Source of the DNA: Catonia carolina
Taxonomy: Eukaryota > Arthropoda > Insecta > Hemiptera > Achilidae
Assembly (NCBI GenBank): GCA_035578175.1
Contig: JAQMRL010000004.1
Span: 40,753,401 to 40,817,400 of the forward strand
Direction: 5' to 3'
DNA length: 64,000 nt
The notes under the pieces: generated by a model
The model's input: the letters and a program-made list of their open reading frames with translations, nothing else
Told to the model about the DNA's origin: nothing
Databases searched by the model: none
Made by a program: the position numbers and the translations under genes
In this document: positions 13,092 to 26,098 of the stretch, in pieces
Numbering within the stretch: the stretch's first letter is position 1
Layout of the letters: the number at the start of each line of letters is the position of its first letter

Positions 13092-14951
13092 TATTTTGAT
13101 ACGTACATATTTTTTTGTTTCTGTTAAACACAATAATAGCGTAGGTCAAAAATGATTTGTCTAGTAACGTCTTGTCAAGTCTATTTTTCGTTGATTTAGG
13201 ATCTGTTAGTTAAAGGGAAATTTATAAGCAGTATTTATATCTTCTACACAGGCAGTGTAAAAATATAACTTTTAACACCTGATCCGTACAGATGAGATAA
13301 ATAAAAAATAATTTGGCGACAGCAATCGCTTACTTGTCGTAGCGAAAGTATAAGCAGAAAAATTACGATCCCTATAGCTGTGATTTTATAGAGTTTTAGG
13401 CCTGCAATCAGTGTTTATGTAGGCAGCTTGTTCGAATATTACAATTTTATAAGCATTTTCAGATGCGACTTTTTAACGTTCCGAAACCGAACAATTCATG
13501 CGTTCTCTTAAGCAAGGTAGGCTAATAAAATTACTTATTTTCAAACCAATTTGTCACTAAACTAAAATGCTGGCTGTTGAAATTGTTGTGCAATGAAAAT
13601 TGTATTTTAGGTAAGCAGCGGACAAGGTGGTTTGAACCTCTAAAATGTTTTTTGAGTGAGATGAGTTGAATTGGTTTACATGGTCTTCTCACAGCGTTTA
13701 TAATTATAATTATCAGAATGCCAGTCCTTCGGAAAATCGTGTACTTTCGACTCTCCGAATGACACCTGTATTTCATTATCAACAGGGTTTGATTGTAAAA
13801 TGAAATGCATGAATCTCAGATGAGATAACTCTGGCTAGTGTCGTTTATACCTCTACCTCTTCTGTTCATACGTGCTTTAAACATATAATTGGCTGACCCT
13901 GTGATAAACATGAATACATATTTACGGTCAGGAACTAGCAAATTACGTGCAAAAAATGTTTACCACTCTACCTTTTCATTATGGCCACAATAAATTTCAT
14001 CCATCTTAAAATACAGGAACTAATGAAATAAGAGTAAAGCCAGAAAACCTTTTATGAAAATACATCGGCCTATATATCATCATTTTGTCAGACCGTTGAT
14101 TTTTATTTTTCGACTAATGCTCGTTGGTAGAGCAAAATAGTTTTCTTGTTATAAAACCGATTAATGAGGTATATCTTCTTACCCGGTAGGACATTGACTT
14201 TGTTTCGTCTCAAGATATTTTGAATTAGAATTTTCAGTTGCCTTCTACGTATCGTAATATTTATTTACAGTTATATAAAATCATTCCCTTAAAAATATGA
14301 TACATTACTGGCCAAAATTTATGTTACAAAAATCGAACAACTAGGAAAATAGATAACTCCCTTTTGTTTATTTTTCTTTGTGTCGGTATCGAATGAACAC
14401 TCGTGATTTTTTAAAAAACCGTGTTAACATTTAGCAGCAAATGAAACCAATTTTTAATTTCCTGAAGAACTCGAAAGATCTCTACAATATGGTAGCCTAC
14501 TACATATTTCGTAAGTGATATTTAACTAGAAACTATAAATCTCATTAAAAGGTACCTTCATATGTTCTGCCCTACCGTTAACTAGAAGTTGACATTGGGT
14601 GTGGACTTTATATTACAATCACACTCGACGTGACGCCCAGAATCAGTACGGACCAATCAGAACGCAGCATATCCTGACGAATGACGTAACGCTCAAGACA
14701 CTTTGTCATTGGTTGACATCGGTGTGACGTAGTACAGTAATATAAACTCTCTGATTGGACAATATTAACCAATCAAAATGACGCAAAAGAAGACATCTGA
14801 TTGGTTAAAACTGGGCTTTCTTATTGGCCGAAAATACGAGACTCTGATTGGGCAATTATTACCTGAGCCGTTGACGTCACATGCGCATCACACTCAACTT
14901 GGCCCGACTTACTCACGCAACCCTAATAGATCGTTTGTTGAATACCAGTTT
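13092..14951 (+). repeat. Unit U8, 1860 bp
   Basis: Long-junction form. Promoter-like block at 14631-14879. CCCTATAGCTG near 13370 and CCTGCAATC near 13401 reappear together in U12, exactly four units away. Private variants are TGATCCGTAC near 13280 and ATAATTATCAG near 13708. Confidence 0.97.
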
Positions 14952-16811
14952 TATTTTGATACGTACATATTTTTTTGTTTCTGTTAAACACAATAATAGC
15001 GTAGGTCAAAAATGATTTGTCTAGTAACGTCTTGTCAAGTCTATTTTTCGTTGATTTAGGATCTGTTAGTTAAAGGGAAATTTATAAGCAGTATTTATAT
15101 CTTCTACACAGGCAGTGTAAAAATATAACTTTTAACACCTGATTCGTACAGATGAGATAAATAAAAAATAATTTGGCGACAGCAATCGCTTACTTGTCGT
15201 AGCGAAAGTATAAGCAGAAAAATTACGATCCCGATAGCTGTGATTTTATAGAGTTTTAGGCCTGTAATCAGTGTTTATGTAGGCAGCTTGTTCGAATATT
15301 ACAATTTTATAAGCATTTTCAGATGCGACTTTTTAACGTTCCGAAACCGAACAATTCATGCGTTCTCTTAAGCAAGGTAGGCTAATAAAATTACTTATTT
15401 TCAAACCAATTTGTCACTAAACTAAAATGCTGGCTGTTGAAATTGTTGTGCAATGAAAATTGTATTTTAGGTAAGCAGCGGACAAGGTGGTTTGAACCTC
15501 TAAAATGTTTTTTGAGTGAGATGAGTTGAATTGGTTTACATGGTCTTCTCACAGCGTTTATAATTATACTTATCAGAATGCCAGTCCTTCGGAAAATCGT
15601 GTACTTTCGACTCTCCGAATGACACCTGTATTTCATTATCAACAGGGTTTGATTGTAAAATGAAATGCATGAATCTCAGATGAGATAACTCTGGCTAGTG
15701 TCGTTTATACCTCTACCTCTTCTGTTCATACGTGCTTTAAACATATAATTGGCTGACCCTGTGATAAACATGAATACATATTTACGGTCAGGAACTAGCA
15801 AATTACGTGCAAAAAATGTTTACCACTCTACCTTTTCATTATGGCCACAATAAATTTCATCCATCTTAAAATACAGGAACTAATGAAATAAGAGTAAAGC
15901 CAGAAAACCTTTTATGAAAATACATCGGCCTATATATAATCATTTTGTCAGACCGTTGGTTTTTATTTTTCGACTAATGCTCGTTGGTAGAGCAAAATAG
16001 TTTTCTTGTTATAAAACCGATTAATGAGGTATATCTTCTTACCCGGTAGGACATTGACTTTGTTTCGTCTCAAGATATTTTGAATTAGAATTTTCAGTTG
16101 CCTTCTACGTATCGTAATATTTATTTACAGTTATATAAAATCATTCCCTTAAAAATATGATACATTACTGGCCAAAATTTATGTTACAAAAATCGAACAA
16201 CTAGGAAAATAGATAACTCCCTTTTGTTTATTTTTCTTTGTGTCGGTATCGAATGAACACTCGTGATTTTTTAAAAAACCGTGTTAACATTTAGCAGCAA
16301 ATGAAACCAATTTTTAATTTCCTGAAGAACTCGAAAGATCTCTACAATATGGTAGCCTACTACATATTTCGTAAGTGATATTTAACTAGAAACTATAAAT
16401 CTCATTAAAAGGTACCTTCATATGTTCTGCCCTACCGTTAACTAGAAGTTGACATTGGGTGTGGACTTTATATTACAATCACACTCGACGTGACGCCCAG
16501 AATCAGTACGGACCAATCAGAACGCAGCATATCCTGACGAATGACGTAACGCTCAAGACACTTTGTCATTGGTTGACATCGGTGTGACGTAGTACAGTAA
16601 TATAAACTCTCTGATTGGACAATATTAACCAATCAAAATGACGCAAAAGAAGACATCTGATTGGTTAAAACTGGGCTTTCTTATTGGCCGAAAATACGAG
16701 ACTCTGATTGGGCAATTATTACCTGAGCCGTTGACGTCACATGCGCATCACACTCAACTTGGCCCGACTTACTCACGCAACCCTAATAGATCGTTTGTTG
16801 AATACCAGTTT
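14952..16811 (+). repeat. Unit U9, 1860 bp
   Basis: Long-junction form, near consensus. Promoter-like block at 16491-16739 (mapped in detail separately). The TATATAATCATT and CCGTTGGTTTTT pair near 15933-15960 recurs together in U11, two units on. Confidence 0.97.
16491..16811 (+). promoter_or_regulatory. Promoter-like CCAAT/CRE cluster (representative, U9)
   Basis: Seven CCAAT pentamers are visible: 16513 and 16629 as CCAAT, and 16568, 16614, 16660, 16683 and 16707 as ATTGG. Six TGACG cores all lie on the plus strand at 16491, 16535, 16542 (TGACGTAA), 16585 (TGACGTAG), 16639 (TGACGCAA) and 16732 (palindromic TGACGTCA). A TATAAA lies at 16601. ATGCGCAT at 16741 resembles half of an NRF-1 site. 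By known binding preference CCAAT is the NF-Y site and TGACGTCA the CREB/ATF site, and the two often act together. The block ends in CCAGTTT (16805-16811), close to the arthropod initiator TCAGTY. With A16807 as +1, the last CCAAT is near -100 and the CRE near -75. The same block is in every unit at the positions given there. Promoter activity is inferred, not shown. Confidence 0.6.
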
Positions 16812-18671
16812 TATTTTGATACGTACATATTTTTTTGTTTCTGTTAAACACAATAATAGCGTAGGTCAAAAATGATTTGTCTAGTAACGTCTTGTCAAGT
16901 CTATTTTTCGTTGATTTAGGATCTGTTAGTTAAAGGGAAATTTATAAGCAGTATTTATATCTTCTACACAGGCAGTGTAAAAATATAACTTTTAACACCT
17001 GATTCGTACAGATGAGATAAATAAAAAATAATTTGGCGACAGCAATCGCTTACTTGTCGTAGCGAAAGTATAAGCAGAAAAATTACGATCCCGATAGCTG
17101 TGATTTTATAGAGTTTTAGGCCTGTAATCAGTGTTTATGTAGGCAGCTTGTTCGAATATTACAATTTTATAAGCATTTTCAGATGCGACTTTTTAACGTT
17201 CCGAAACCGAACAATTCATGCGTTCTCTTAAGCAAGGTAGGCTAATAAAATTACTTATTTTCAAACCAATTTGTCACTAAACTAAAATGCTGGCTGTTGA
17301 AATTGTTGTGCAATGAAAATTGTATTTTAGGTAAGCAGCGGACAAGGTGGTTTGAACCTCTAAAATGTTTTTTGAGTGAGATGAGTTGAATTGGTTTACA
17401 TGGTCTTCTCACAGCGTTTATAATTATACTTATCAGAATGCCAGTCCTTCGGAAAATCGTGTACTTTCGACTCTCCGAATGACACCTGTATTTCATTATC
17501 AACAGGGTTTGATTGTAAAATGAAATGCATGAATCTCAGATGAGATAACTCTGGCTAGTGTCGTTTATACCTCTACCTCTTCTGTTCATACGTGCTTTAA
17601 ACATATAATTGGCTGACCCTGTGATAAACATGAATACATATTTACGGTCAGGAACTAGCAAATTACGTGCAAAAAATGTTTACCACTCTACCTTTTCATT
17701 ATGGCCACAATAAATTTCATCCATCTTAAAATACAGGAACTAATGAAATAAGAGTAAAGCCAGAAAACCTTTTATGAAAATACATCGGCCTATATATCAT
17801 CATTTTGTCAGACCGTTGATTTTTATTTTTCGACTAATGCTCGTTGGTAGAGCAAAATAGTTTTCTTGTTATAAAACCGATTAATGAGGTATATCTTCTT
17901 ACCCGGTAGGACATTGACTTTGTTTCGTCTCAAGATATTTTGAATTAGAATTTTCAGTTGCCTTCTACGTATCGTAATATTTATTTACAGTTATATAAAA
18001 TCATTCCCTTAAAAATATGATACATTACTGGCCAAAATTTATGTTACAAAAATCGAACAACTAGGAAAATAGATAACTCCCTTTTGTTTATTTTTCTTTG
18101 TGTCGGTATCGAATGAACACTCGTGATTTTTTAAAAAACCGTGTTAACATTTAGCAGCAAATGAAACCAATTTTTAATTTCCTGAAGAACTCGAAAGATC
18201 TCTACAATATGGTAGCCTACTACATATTTCGTAAGTGATATTTAACTAGAAACTATAAATCTCATTAAAAGGTACCTTCATATGTTCTGCCCTACCGTTA
18301 ACTAGAAGTTGACATTGGGTGTGGACTTTATATTACAATCACACTCGACGTGACGCCCAGAATCAGTACGGACCAATCAGAACGCAGCATATCCTGACGA
18401 ATGACGTAACGCTCAAGACACTTTGTCATTGGTTGACATCGGTGTGACGTAGTACAGTAATATAAACTCTCTGATTGGACAATATTAACCAATCAAAATG
18501 ACGCAAAAGAAGACATCTGATTGGTTAAAACTGGGCTTTCTTATTGGCCGAAAATACGAGACTCTGATTGGGCAATTATTACCTGAGCCGTTGACGTCAC
18601 ATGCGCATCACACTCAACTTGGCCCGACTTACTCACGCAACCCTAATAGATCGTTTGTTGAATACCAGTTT
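16812..18671 (+). repeat. Unit U10, 1860 bp
   Basis: Long-junction form. Promoter-like block at 18351-18599. I see no private variant, so it can serve as a consensus copy. Confidence 0.97.
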
Positions 18672-20526
18672 TATTTTGATACGTACATATTTTTTTGTTT
18701 CTGTTAAACACAATAATAGCGTAGGTCAAAAATGATTTGTCTAGTAACGTCTTGTCAAGTCTATTTTTCGTTGATTTAGGATCTGTTAGTTAAAGGGAAA
18801 TTTATAAGCAGTATTTATATCTTCTACACAGGCAGTGTAAAAATATAACTTTTAACACCTGATTCGTACAGATGAGATAAATAAAAAATAATTTGGCGAC
18901 AGCAATCGCTTACTTGTCGTAGCGAAAGTATAAGCAGAAAAATTACGATCCCGATAGCTGTGATTTTATAGAGTTTTAGGCCTGTAATCAGTGTTTATGT
19001 AGGCAGCTTGTTCGAATATTACAATTTTATAAGCATTTTCAGATGCGACTTTTTAACGTTCCGAAACCGAACAATTCATGCGTTCTCTTAAGCAAGGTAG
19101 GCTAATAAAATTACTTATTTTCAAACCAATTTGTCACTAAACTAAAATGCTGGCTGTTGAAATTGTTGTGCAATGAAAATTGTATTTTAGGTAAGCAGCG
19201 GACAAGGTGGTTTGAACCTCTAAAATGTTTTTTGAGTGAGATGAGTTGAATTGGTTTACATGGTCTTCTCACAGCGTTTATAATTATACTTATCAGAATG
19301 CCAGTCCTTCGGAAAATCGTGTACTTTCGACTCTCCGAATGACACCTGTATTTCATTATCAACAGGGTTTGATTGTAAAATGAAATGCATGAATCTCAGA
19401 TGAGATAACTCTGGCTAGTGTCGTTTATACCTCTACCTCTTCTGTTCATACGTGCTTTAAACATATAATTGGCTGACCCTGTGATAAACATGAATACATA
19501 TTTACGGTCAGGAACTAGCAAATTACGTGCAAAAAATGTTTACCACTCTACCTTTTCATTATGGCCACAATAAATTTCATCCATCTTAAAATACAGGAAC
19601 TAATGAAATAAGAGTAAAGCCAGAAAACCTTTTATGAAAATACATCGGCCTATATATAATCATTTTGTCAGACCGTTGGTTTTTATTTTTCGACTAATGC
19701 TCGTTGGTAGAGCAAAATAGTTTTCTTGTTATAAAACCGATTAATGAGGTATATCTTCTTACCCGGTAGGACATTGACTTTGTTTCGTCTCAAGATATTT
19801 TGAATTAGAATTTTCAGTTGCCTTCTACGTATCGTAATATTTATTTACAGTTATATAAAATCATTCCCTTAAAAATATGATACATTACTGGCCAAAATTT
19901 ATGTTACAAAAATCGAACAACTAGGAAAATAGATAACTCCCTTTTGTTTATTTTTCTTTGTGTCGGTATCGAATGAACACTCGTGATTTTTTAAAAAACC
20001 GTGTTAACATTTAGCAGCAAATGAAACCAATTTTTAATTTCCTGAAGAACTCGAAAGATCTTTACAATATGGTACTACATATTTCGTAAGTGATATTTAA
20101 CTAGAAACTATAAATCTCATTAAAAGGTACCTTCATATGTTCTGCCCTACCGTTAACTAGACGTTGACATTGGGTGTGGACTTTATATTACAATCACACT
20201 CGACGTGACGCCCAGAATCAGTACGGACCAATCAGAACGCAGCATATCCTGACGAATGACGTAACGCTCAAGACACTTTTTCATTGGTTGACATCGGTGT
20301 GACGTAGTACAGTAATATAAACTCTCTGATTGGACAATATTAACCAATCAAAATGACGCAAAAGAAGAAATCTGATTGGTTAAAACTGGGCTTTCTTATT
20401 GGCCGAAAATACGAGACTCTGATTGGGCAATTATTACCTGAGCCGTTGACGTCACATGCGCATCACACTCAACTTGGCCCGACTTACTCACGCAACCCTA
20501 ATAGATCGTTTGTTGAATACCAGTTT
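18672..20526 (+). repeat. Unit U11, 1855 bp
   Basis: Long-junction form with a 5-bp deletion (ATGGTACTACAT near 20070) also found in U21, U27 and U28. Promoter-like block at 20206-20454. Other variants are TAGACGTTGAC near 20158, CACTTTTTCATTGG near 20274 and AGAAGAAATC near 20364 (the last also in U2). Confidence 0.97.
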
Positions 20527-22386
20527 TATTTTGATACGTACATATTTTTTTGTTTCTGTTAAACACAATAATAGCGTAGGTCAAAAATGATTTGTCTAGT
20601 AACGTCTTGTCAAGTCTATTTTTCGTTGATTTAGGATCTGTTAGTTAAAGGGAAATTTATAAGCAGTATTTATATCTTCTACACAGGCAGTGTAAAAATA
20701 TAACTTTTAACACCTGATTCGTACAGATGAGATAAATAAAAAATAATTTGGCGACAGCAATCGCTTACTTGTCGTAGCGAAAGTATAAGCAGAAAAATTA
20801 CGATCCCTATAGCTGTGATTTTATAGAGTTTTAGGCCTGCAATCAGTGTTTATGTAGGCAGCTTGTTCGAATATTACAATTTTATAAGCATTTTCAGATG
20901 CGACTTTTTAACGTTCCGAAACCGAACAATTCATGCGTTCTCTTAAGCAAGGTAGGCTAATAAAATTACTTATTTTCAAACCAATTTGTCACTAAACTAA
21001 AATGCTGGCTGTTGAAATTGTTGTGCAATGAAAATTGTATTTTAGGTAAGCAGCGGACTAGGTGGTTTGAACCTCTAAAATGTTTTTTGAGTGAGATGAG
21101 TTGAATTGGTTTACATGGTCTTCTCACAGCGTTTATAATTATACTTATCAGAATGCCAGTCCTTCGGAAAATCGTGTACTTTCGACTCTCCGAATGACAC
21201 CTGTATTTCATTATCAACAGGGTTTGATTGTAAAATGAAATGCATGAATCTCAGATGAGATAACTCTGGCTAGTGTCGTTTATACCTCTACCTCTTCTGT
21301 TCATACGTGCTTTAAACATATAATTGGCTGACCCTGTGATAAACATGAATACATATTTACGGTCAGGAACTAGCAAATTACGTGCAAAAAATGTTTACCA
21401 CTCTACCTTTTCATTATGGCCACAATAAATTTCATCCATCTTAAAATACAGGAACTAATGAAATAAGAGTAAAGCCAGAAAACCTTTTATGAAAATACAT
21501 CGGCCTATATATCATCATTTTGTCAGACCGTTGGTTTTTATTTTTCGACTAATGCTCGTTGGTAGAGCAAAATAGTTTTCTTGTTATAAAACCGATTAAT
21601 GAGGTATATCTTCTTACCCGGTAGGACATTGACTTTGTTTCGTCTCAAGATATTTTGAATTAGAATTTTCAGTTGCCTTCTACGTATCGTAATATTTATT
21701 TACAGTTATATAAAATCATTCCCTTAAAAATATGATACATTACTGGCCAAAATTTATGTTACAAAAATCGAACAACTAGGAAAATAGATAACTCCCTTTT
21801 GTTTATTTTTCTTTGTGTCGGTATCGAATGAACACTCGTGATTTTTTAAAAAACCGTGTTAACATTTAGCAGCAAATGAAACCAATTTTTAATTTCCTGA
21901 AGAACTCGAAAGATCTCTACAATATGGTAGCCTACTACATATTTCGTAAGTGATATTTAACTAGAAACTATAAATCTCATTAAAAGGTACCTTCATATGT
22001 TCTGCCCTACCGTTAACTAGAAGTTGACATTGGGTGTGGACTTTATATTACAATCACACTCGACGTGACGCCCAGAATCAGTACGGACCAATCAGAACGC
22101 AGCATATCCTGACGAATGACGTAACGCTCAAGACACTTTGTCATTGGTTGACATCGGTGTGACGTAGTACAGTAATATAAACTCTCTGATTGGACAATAT
22201 TAACCAATCAAAATGACGCAAAAGAAGACATCTGATTGGTTAAAACTGGGCTTTCTTATTGGCCGAAAATACGAGACTCTGATTGGGCAATTATTACCTG
22301 AGCCGTTGACGTCACATGCGCATCACACTCAACTTGGCCCGACTTACTCACGCAACCCTAATAGATCGTTTGTTGAATACCAGTTT
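20527..22386 (+). repeat. Unit U12, 1860 bp
   Basis: Long-junction form. Promoter-like block at 22066-22314. It carries the CCCTATAGCTG/CCTGCAATC pair of U8, plus private CGGACTAGG near 21054. Confidence 0.97.
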
Positions 22387-24242
22387 TATTTTGATACATA
22401 TTTTTTTGTTTCTGTTAAACACAATAATAGCGTAGGTCAAAAATGATTTGTCTAGTAACGTCTTGTCAAGTCTATTTTTCGTTGATTTAGGATCTGTTAG
22501 TTAAAGGGAAATTTATAAGCAGTATTTATATCTTCTACACAGGCAGTGTAAAAATATAACTTTTAACACCTGATTCGTACAGATGAGATAAATAAAAAAT
22601 AATTTGGCGACAGCAATCGCTTACTTGTCGTAGCGAAAGTATAAGCAGAAAAATTACGATCCCGATAGCTGTGATTTTATAGAGTTTTAGGCCTGTAATC
22701 AGTGTTTATGTAGGCAGCTTGTTCGAATATTACAATTTTATAAGCATTTTCAGATGCGACTTTTTAACGTTCCGAAACCGAACAATTCATGCGTTCTCTT
22801 AAGCAAGGTAGGCTAATAAAATTACTTATTTTCAAACCAATTTGTCACTAAACTAAAATGCTGGCTGTTGAAATTGTTGTGCAATGAAAATTGTATTTTA
22901 GGTAAGCAGCGGACAAGGTGGTTTGAACCTCTAAAATGTTTTTTGAGTGAGATGAGTTGAATTGGTTTACATGGTCTTCTCACAGCGTTTATAATTATAC
23001 TTATCAGAATGCCAGTCCTTCGGAAAATCGTGTACTTTCGACTCTCCGAATGACACCTGTATTTCATTATCAACAGGGTTTGATTGTAAAATGAAATGCA
23101 TGAATCTCAGATGAGATAACTCTGGCTAGTGTCGTTTATACCTCTACCTCTTCTGTTCATACGTGCTTTAAACATATAATTGGCTGACCCTGTGATAAAC
23201 ATGAATACATATTTACGGTCAGGAACTAGCAAATTACGTGCAAAAAATGTTTACCACTCTACCTTTTCATTATGGCCACAATAAATTTCATCCATCTTAA
23301 AATACAGGAACTAATGAAATAAGAGTAAAGCCAGAAAACCTTTTATGAAAATACATCGGCCTATATATCATCATTTTGTCAGACCGTTGATTTTTATTTT
23401 TCGACTAATGCTCGTTGGTAGAGCAAAATAGTTTTCTTGTTATAAAACCGATTAATGAGGTATATCTTCTTACCCGGTAGGACATTGACTTTGTTTCGTC
23501 TCAAGATATTTTGAATTAGAATTTTCAGTTGCCTTCTACGTATCGTAATATTTATTTACAGTTATATAAAATCATTCCCTTAAAAATATGATACATTACT
23601 GGCCAAAATTTATGTTACAAAAATCGAACAACTAGGAAAATAGATAACTCCCTTTTGTTTATTTTTCTTTGTGTCGGTATCGAATGAACACTCGTGATTT
23701 TTTAAAAAACCGTGTTAACATTTAGCAGCAAATGAAACCAATTTTTAATTTCCTGAAGAACTCGAAAGATCTCTACAATATGGTAGCCTACTACATATTT
23801 CGTAAGTGATATTTAACTAGAAACTATAAATCTCATTAAAAGGTACCTTCATATGTTCTGCCCTACCGTTAACTAGAAGTTGACATTGGGTGTGGACTTT
23901 ATATTACAATCACACTCGACGTGACGCCCAGAATCAGTACGGACCAATCAGAACGCAGCATATCCTGACGAATGACGTAACGCTCAACACACTTTGTCAT
24001 TGGTTGACATCGGTGTGACGTAGTACAGTAATATAAACTCTCTGATTGGACAATATTAACCAATCAAAATGACGCAAAAGAAGACATCTGATTGGTTAAA
24101 ACTGGGCTTTCTTATTGGCCGAAAATACGAGACTCTGATTGGGCAATTATTACCTGAGCCGTTGACGTCACATGCGCATCACACTCAACTTGGCCCGACT
24201 TACACACGCAACCCTAATAGATCGTTTGTTGAATACCAGTTT
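22387..24242 (+). repeat. Unit U13, 1856 bp
   Basis: Short-junction form. Promoter-like block at 23922-24170. CTCAACACAC near 23982 starts a run of this allele through U17. Private variant ACTTACACACG near 24199. Confidence 0.97.
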
Positions 24243-26098
24243 TATTTTGATACATATTTTTTTGTTTCTGTTAAACACAATAATAGCGTAGGTCAAAAAT
24301 GATTTGTCTAGTAACGTCTTGTCAAGTCTATTTTTCGTTGATTTAGGATCTGTTAGTTAAAGGGAAATTTATTAGCAGTATTTATATCTTCTACACAGGC
24401 AGTGTAAAAATATAACTTTTAACACCTGATTCGTACAGATGAGATAAATAAAAAATAATTTGGCGACAGCAATCGCTTACTTGTCGTAGCGAAAGTATAA
24501 GCAGAAAAATTACGATCCCGATAGCTGTGATTTTATAGAGTTTTAGGCCTGTAATCAGTGTTTATGTAGGCAGCTTGTTCGAATATTACAATTTTATAAG
24601 CATTTTCAGATGCGACTTTTTAACGTTCCGAAACCGAACAATTCATGCGTTCTCTTAAGCAAGGTAGGCTAATAAAATTACTTATTTTCAAACCAATTTG
24701 TCACTAAACTAAAATGCTGGCTGTTGAAATTGTTGTGCAATGAAAATTGTATTTTAGGTAAGCAGCGGACAAGGTGGTTTGAACCTCTAAAATGTTTTTT
24801 GAGTGAGATGAGTTGAATTGGTTTACATGGTCTTCTCACAGCGTTTATAATTATACTTATCAGAATGCCAGTCCTTCGGAAAATCGTGTACTTTCGACTC
24901 TCCGAATGACACCTGTATTTCATTATCAACAGGGTTTGATTGTAAAATGAAATGCATGAATCTCAGATGAGATAACTCTGGCTAGTGTCGTTTATACCTC
25001 TACCTCTTCTGTTCATACGTGCTTTAAACATATAATTGGCTGACCCTGTGATAAACATGAATACATATTTACGGTCAGGAACTAGCAAATTACGTGCAAA
25101 AAATGTTTACCACTCTACCTTTTCATTATGGCCACAATAAATTTCATCCATCTTAAAATACAGGAACTAATGAAATAAGAGTAAAGCCAGAAAACCTTTT
25201 ATGAAAATACATCGGCCTATATATCATCATTTTGTCAGACCGTTGGTTTTTATTTTTCGACTAATGCTCGTTGGTAGAGCAAAATAGTTTTCTTGTTATA
25301 AAACCGATTAATGAGGTATATCTTCTTACCCGGTAGGACATTGACTTTGTTTCGTCTCAAGATATTTTGAATTAGAATTTTCAGTTGCCTTCTACGTATC
25401 GTAATATTTATTTACAGTTATATAAAATCATTCCCTTAAAAATATGATACATTACTGGCCAAAATTTATGTTACAAAAATCGAACAACTAGGAAAATAGA
25501 TAACTCCCTTTTGTTTATTTTTCTTTGTGTCGGTATCGAATGAACACTCGTGATTTTTTAAAAAACCGTGTTAACATTTAGCAGCAAATGAAACCAATTT
25601 TTAATTTCCTGAAGAACTCGAAAGATCTCTACAATATGGTAGCCTACTACATATTTCGTAAGTGATATTTAACTAGAAACTATAAATCTCATTAAAAGGT
25701 ACCTTCATATGTTCTGCCCTACCGTTAACTAGAAGTTGACATTGGGTGTGGACTTTATATTACAATCACACTCGACGTGACGCCCAGAATCAGTACGGAC
25801 CAATCAGAACGCAGCATATCCTGACGAATGACGTAACGCTCAACACACTTTGTCATTGGTTGACATCGGTGTGACGTAGTACAGTAATATAAACTCTCTG
25901 ATTGGACAATATTAACCAATCAAAATGACGCAAAAGAAGACATCTGATTGGTTAAAACTGGGCTTTCTTATTGGCCGAAAATACGAGACTCTGATTGGGC
26001 AATTATTACCTGAGCCGTTGACGTCACATGCGCATCACACTCAACTTGGCCCGACTTACTCACGCAACCCTAATAGATCGTTTGTTGAATACCAGTTT
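24243..26098 (+). repeat. Unit U14, 1856 bp
   Basis: Short-junction form. Promoter-like block at 25778-26026. It has TTTATTAGCAG and CCGTTGGTTTTT, a combination also seen piecemeal in U5, U6 and U7. Confidence 0.97.

Noticed and set aside
16601..16606. TATAAA as a TATA box
   Set aside because: CCAAT boxes and the CRE lie on both sides of it, so it does not sit at the expected place. It could be chance in AT-rich DNA.
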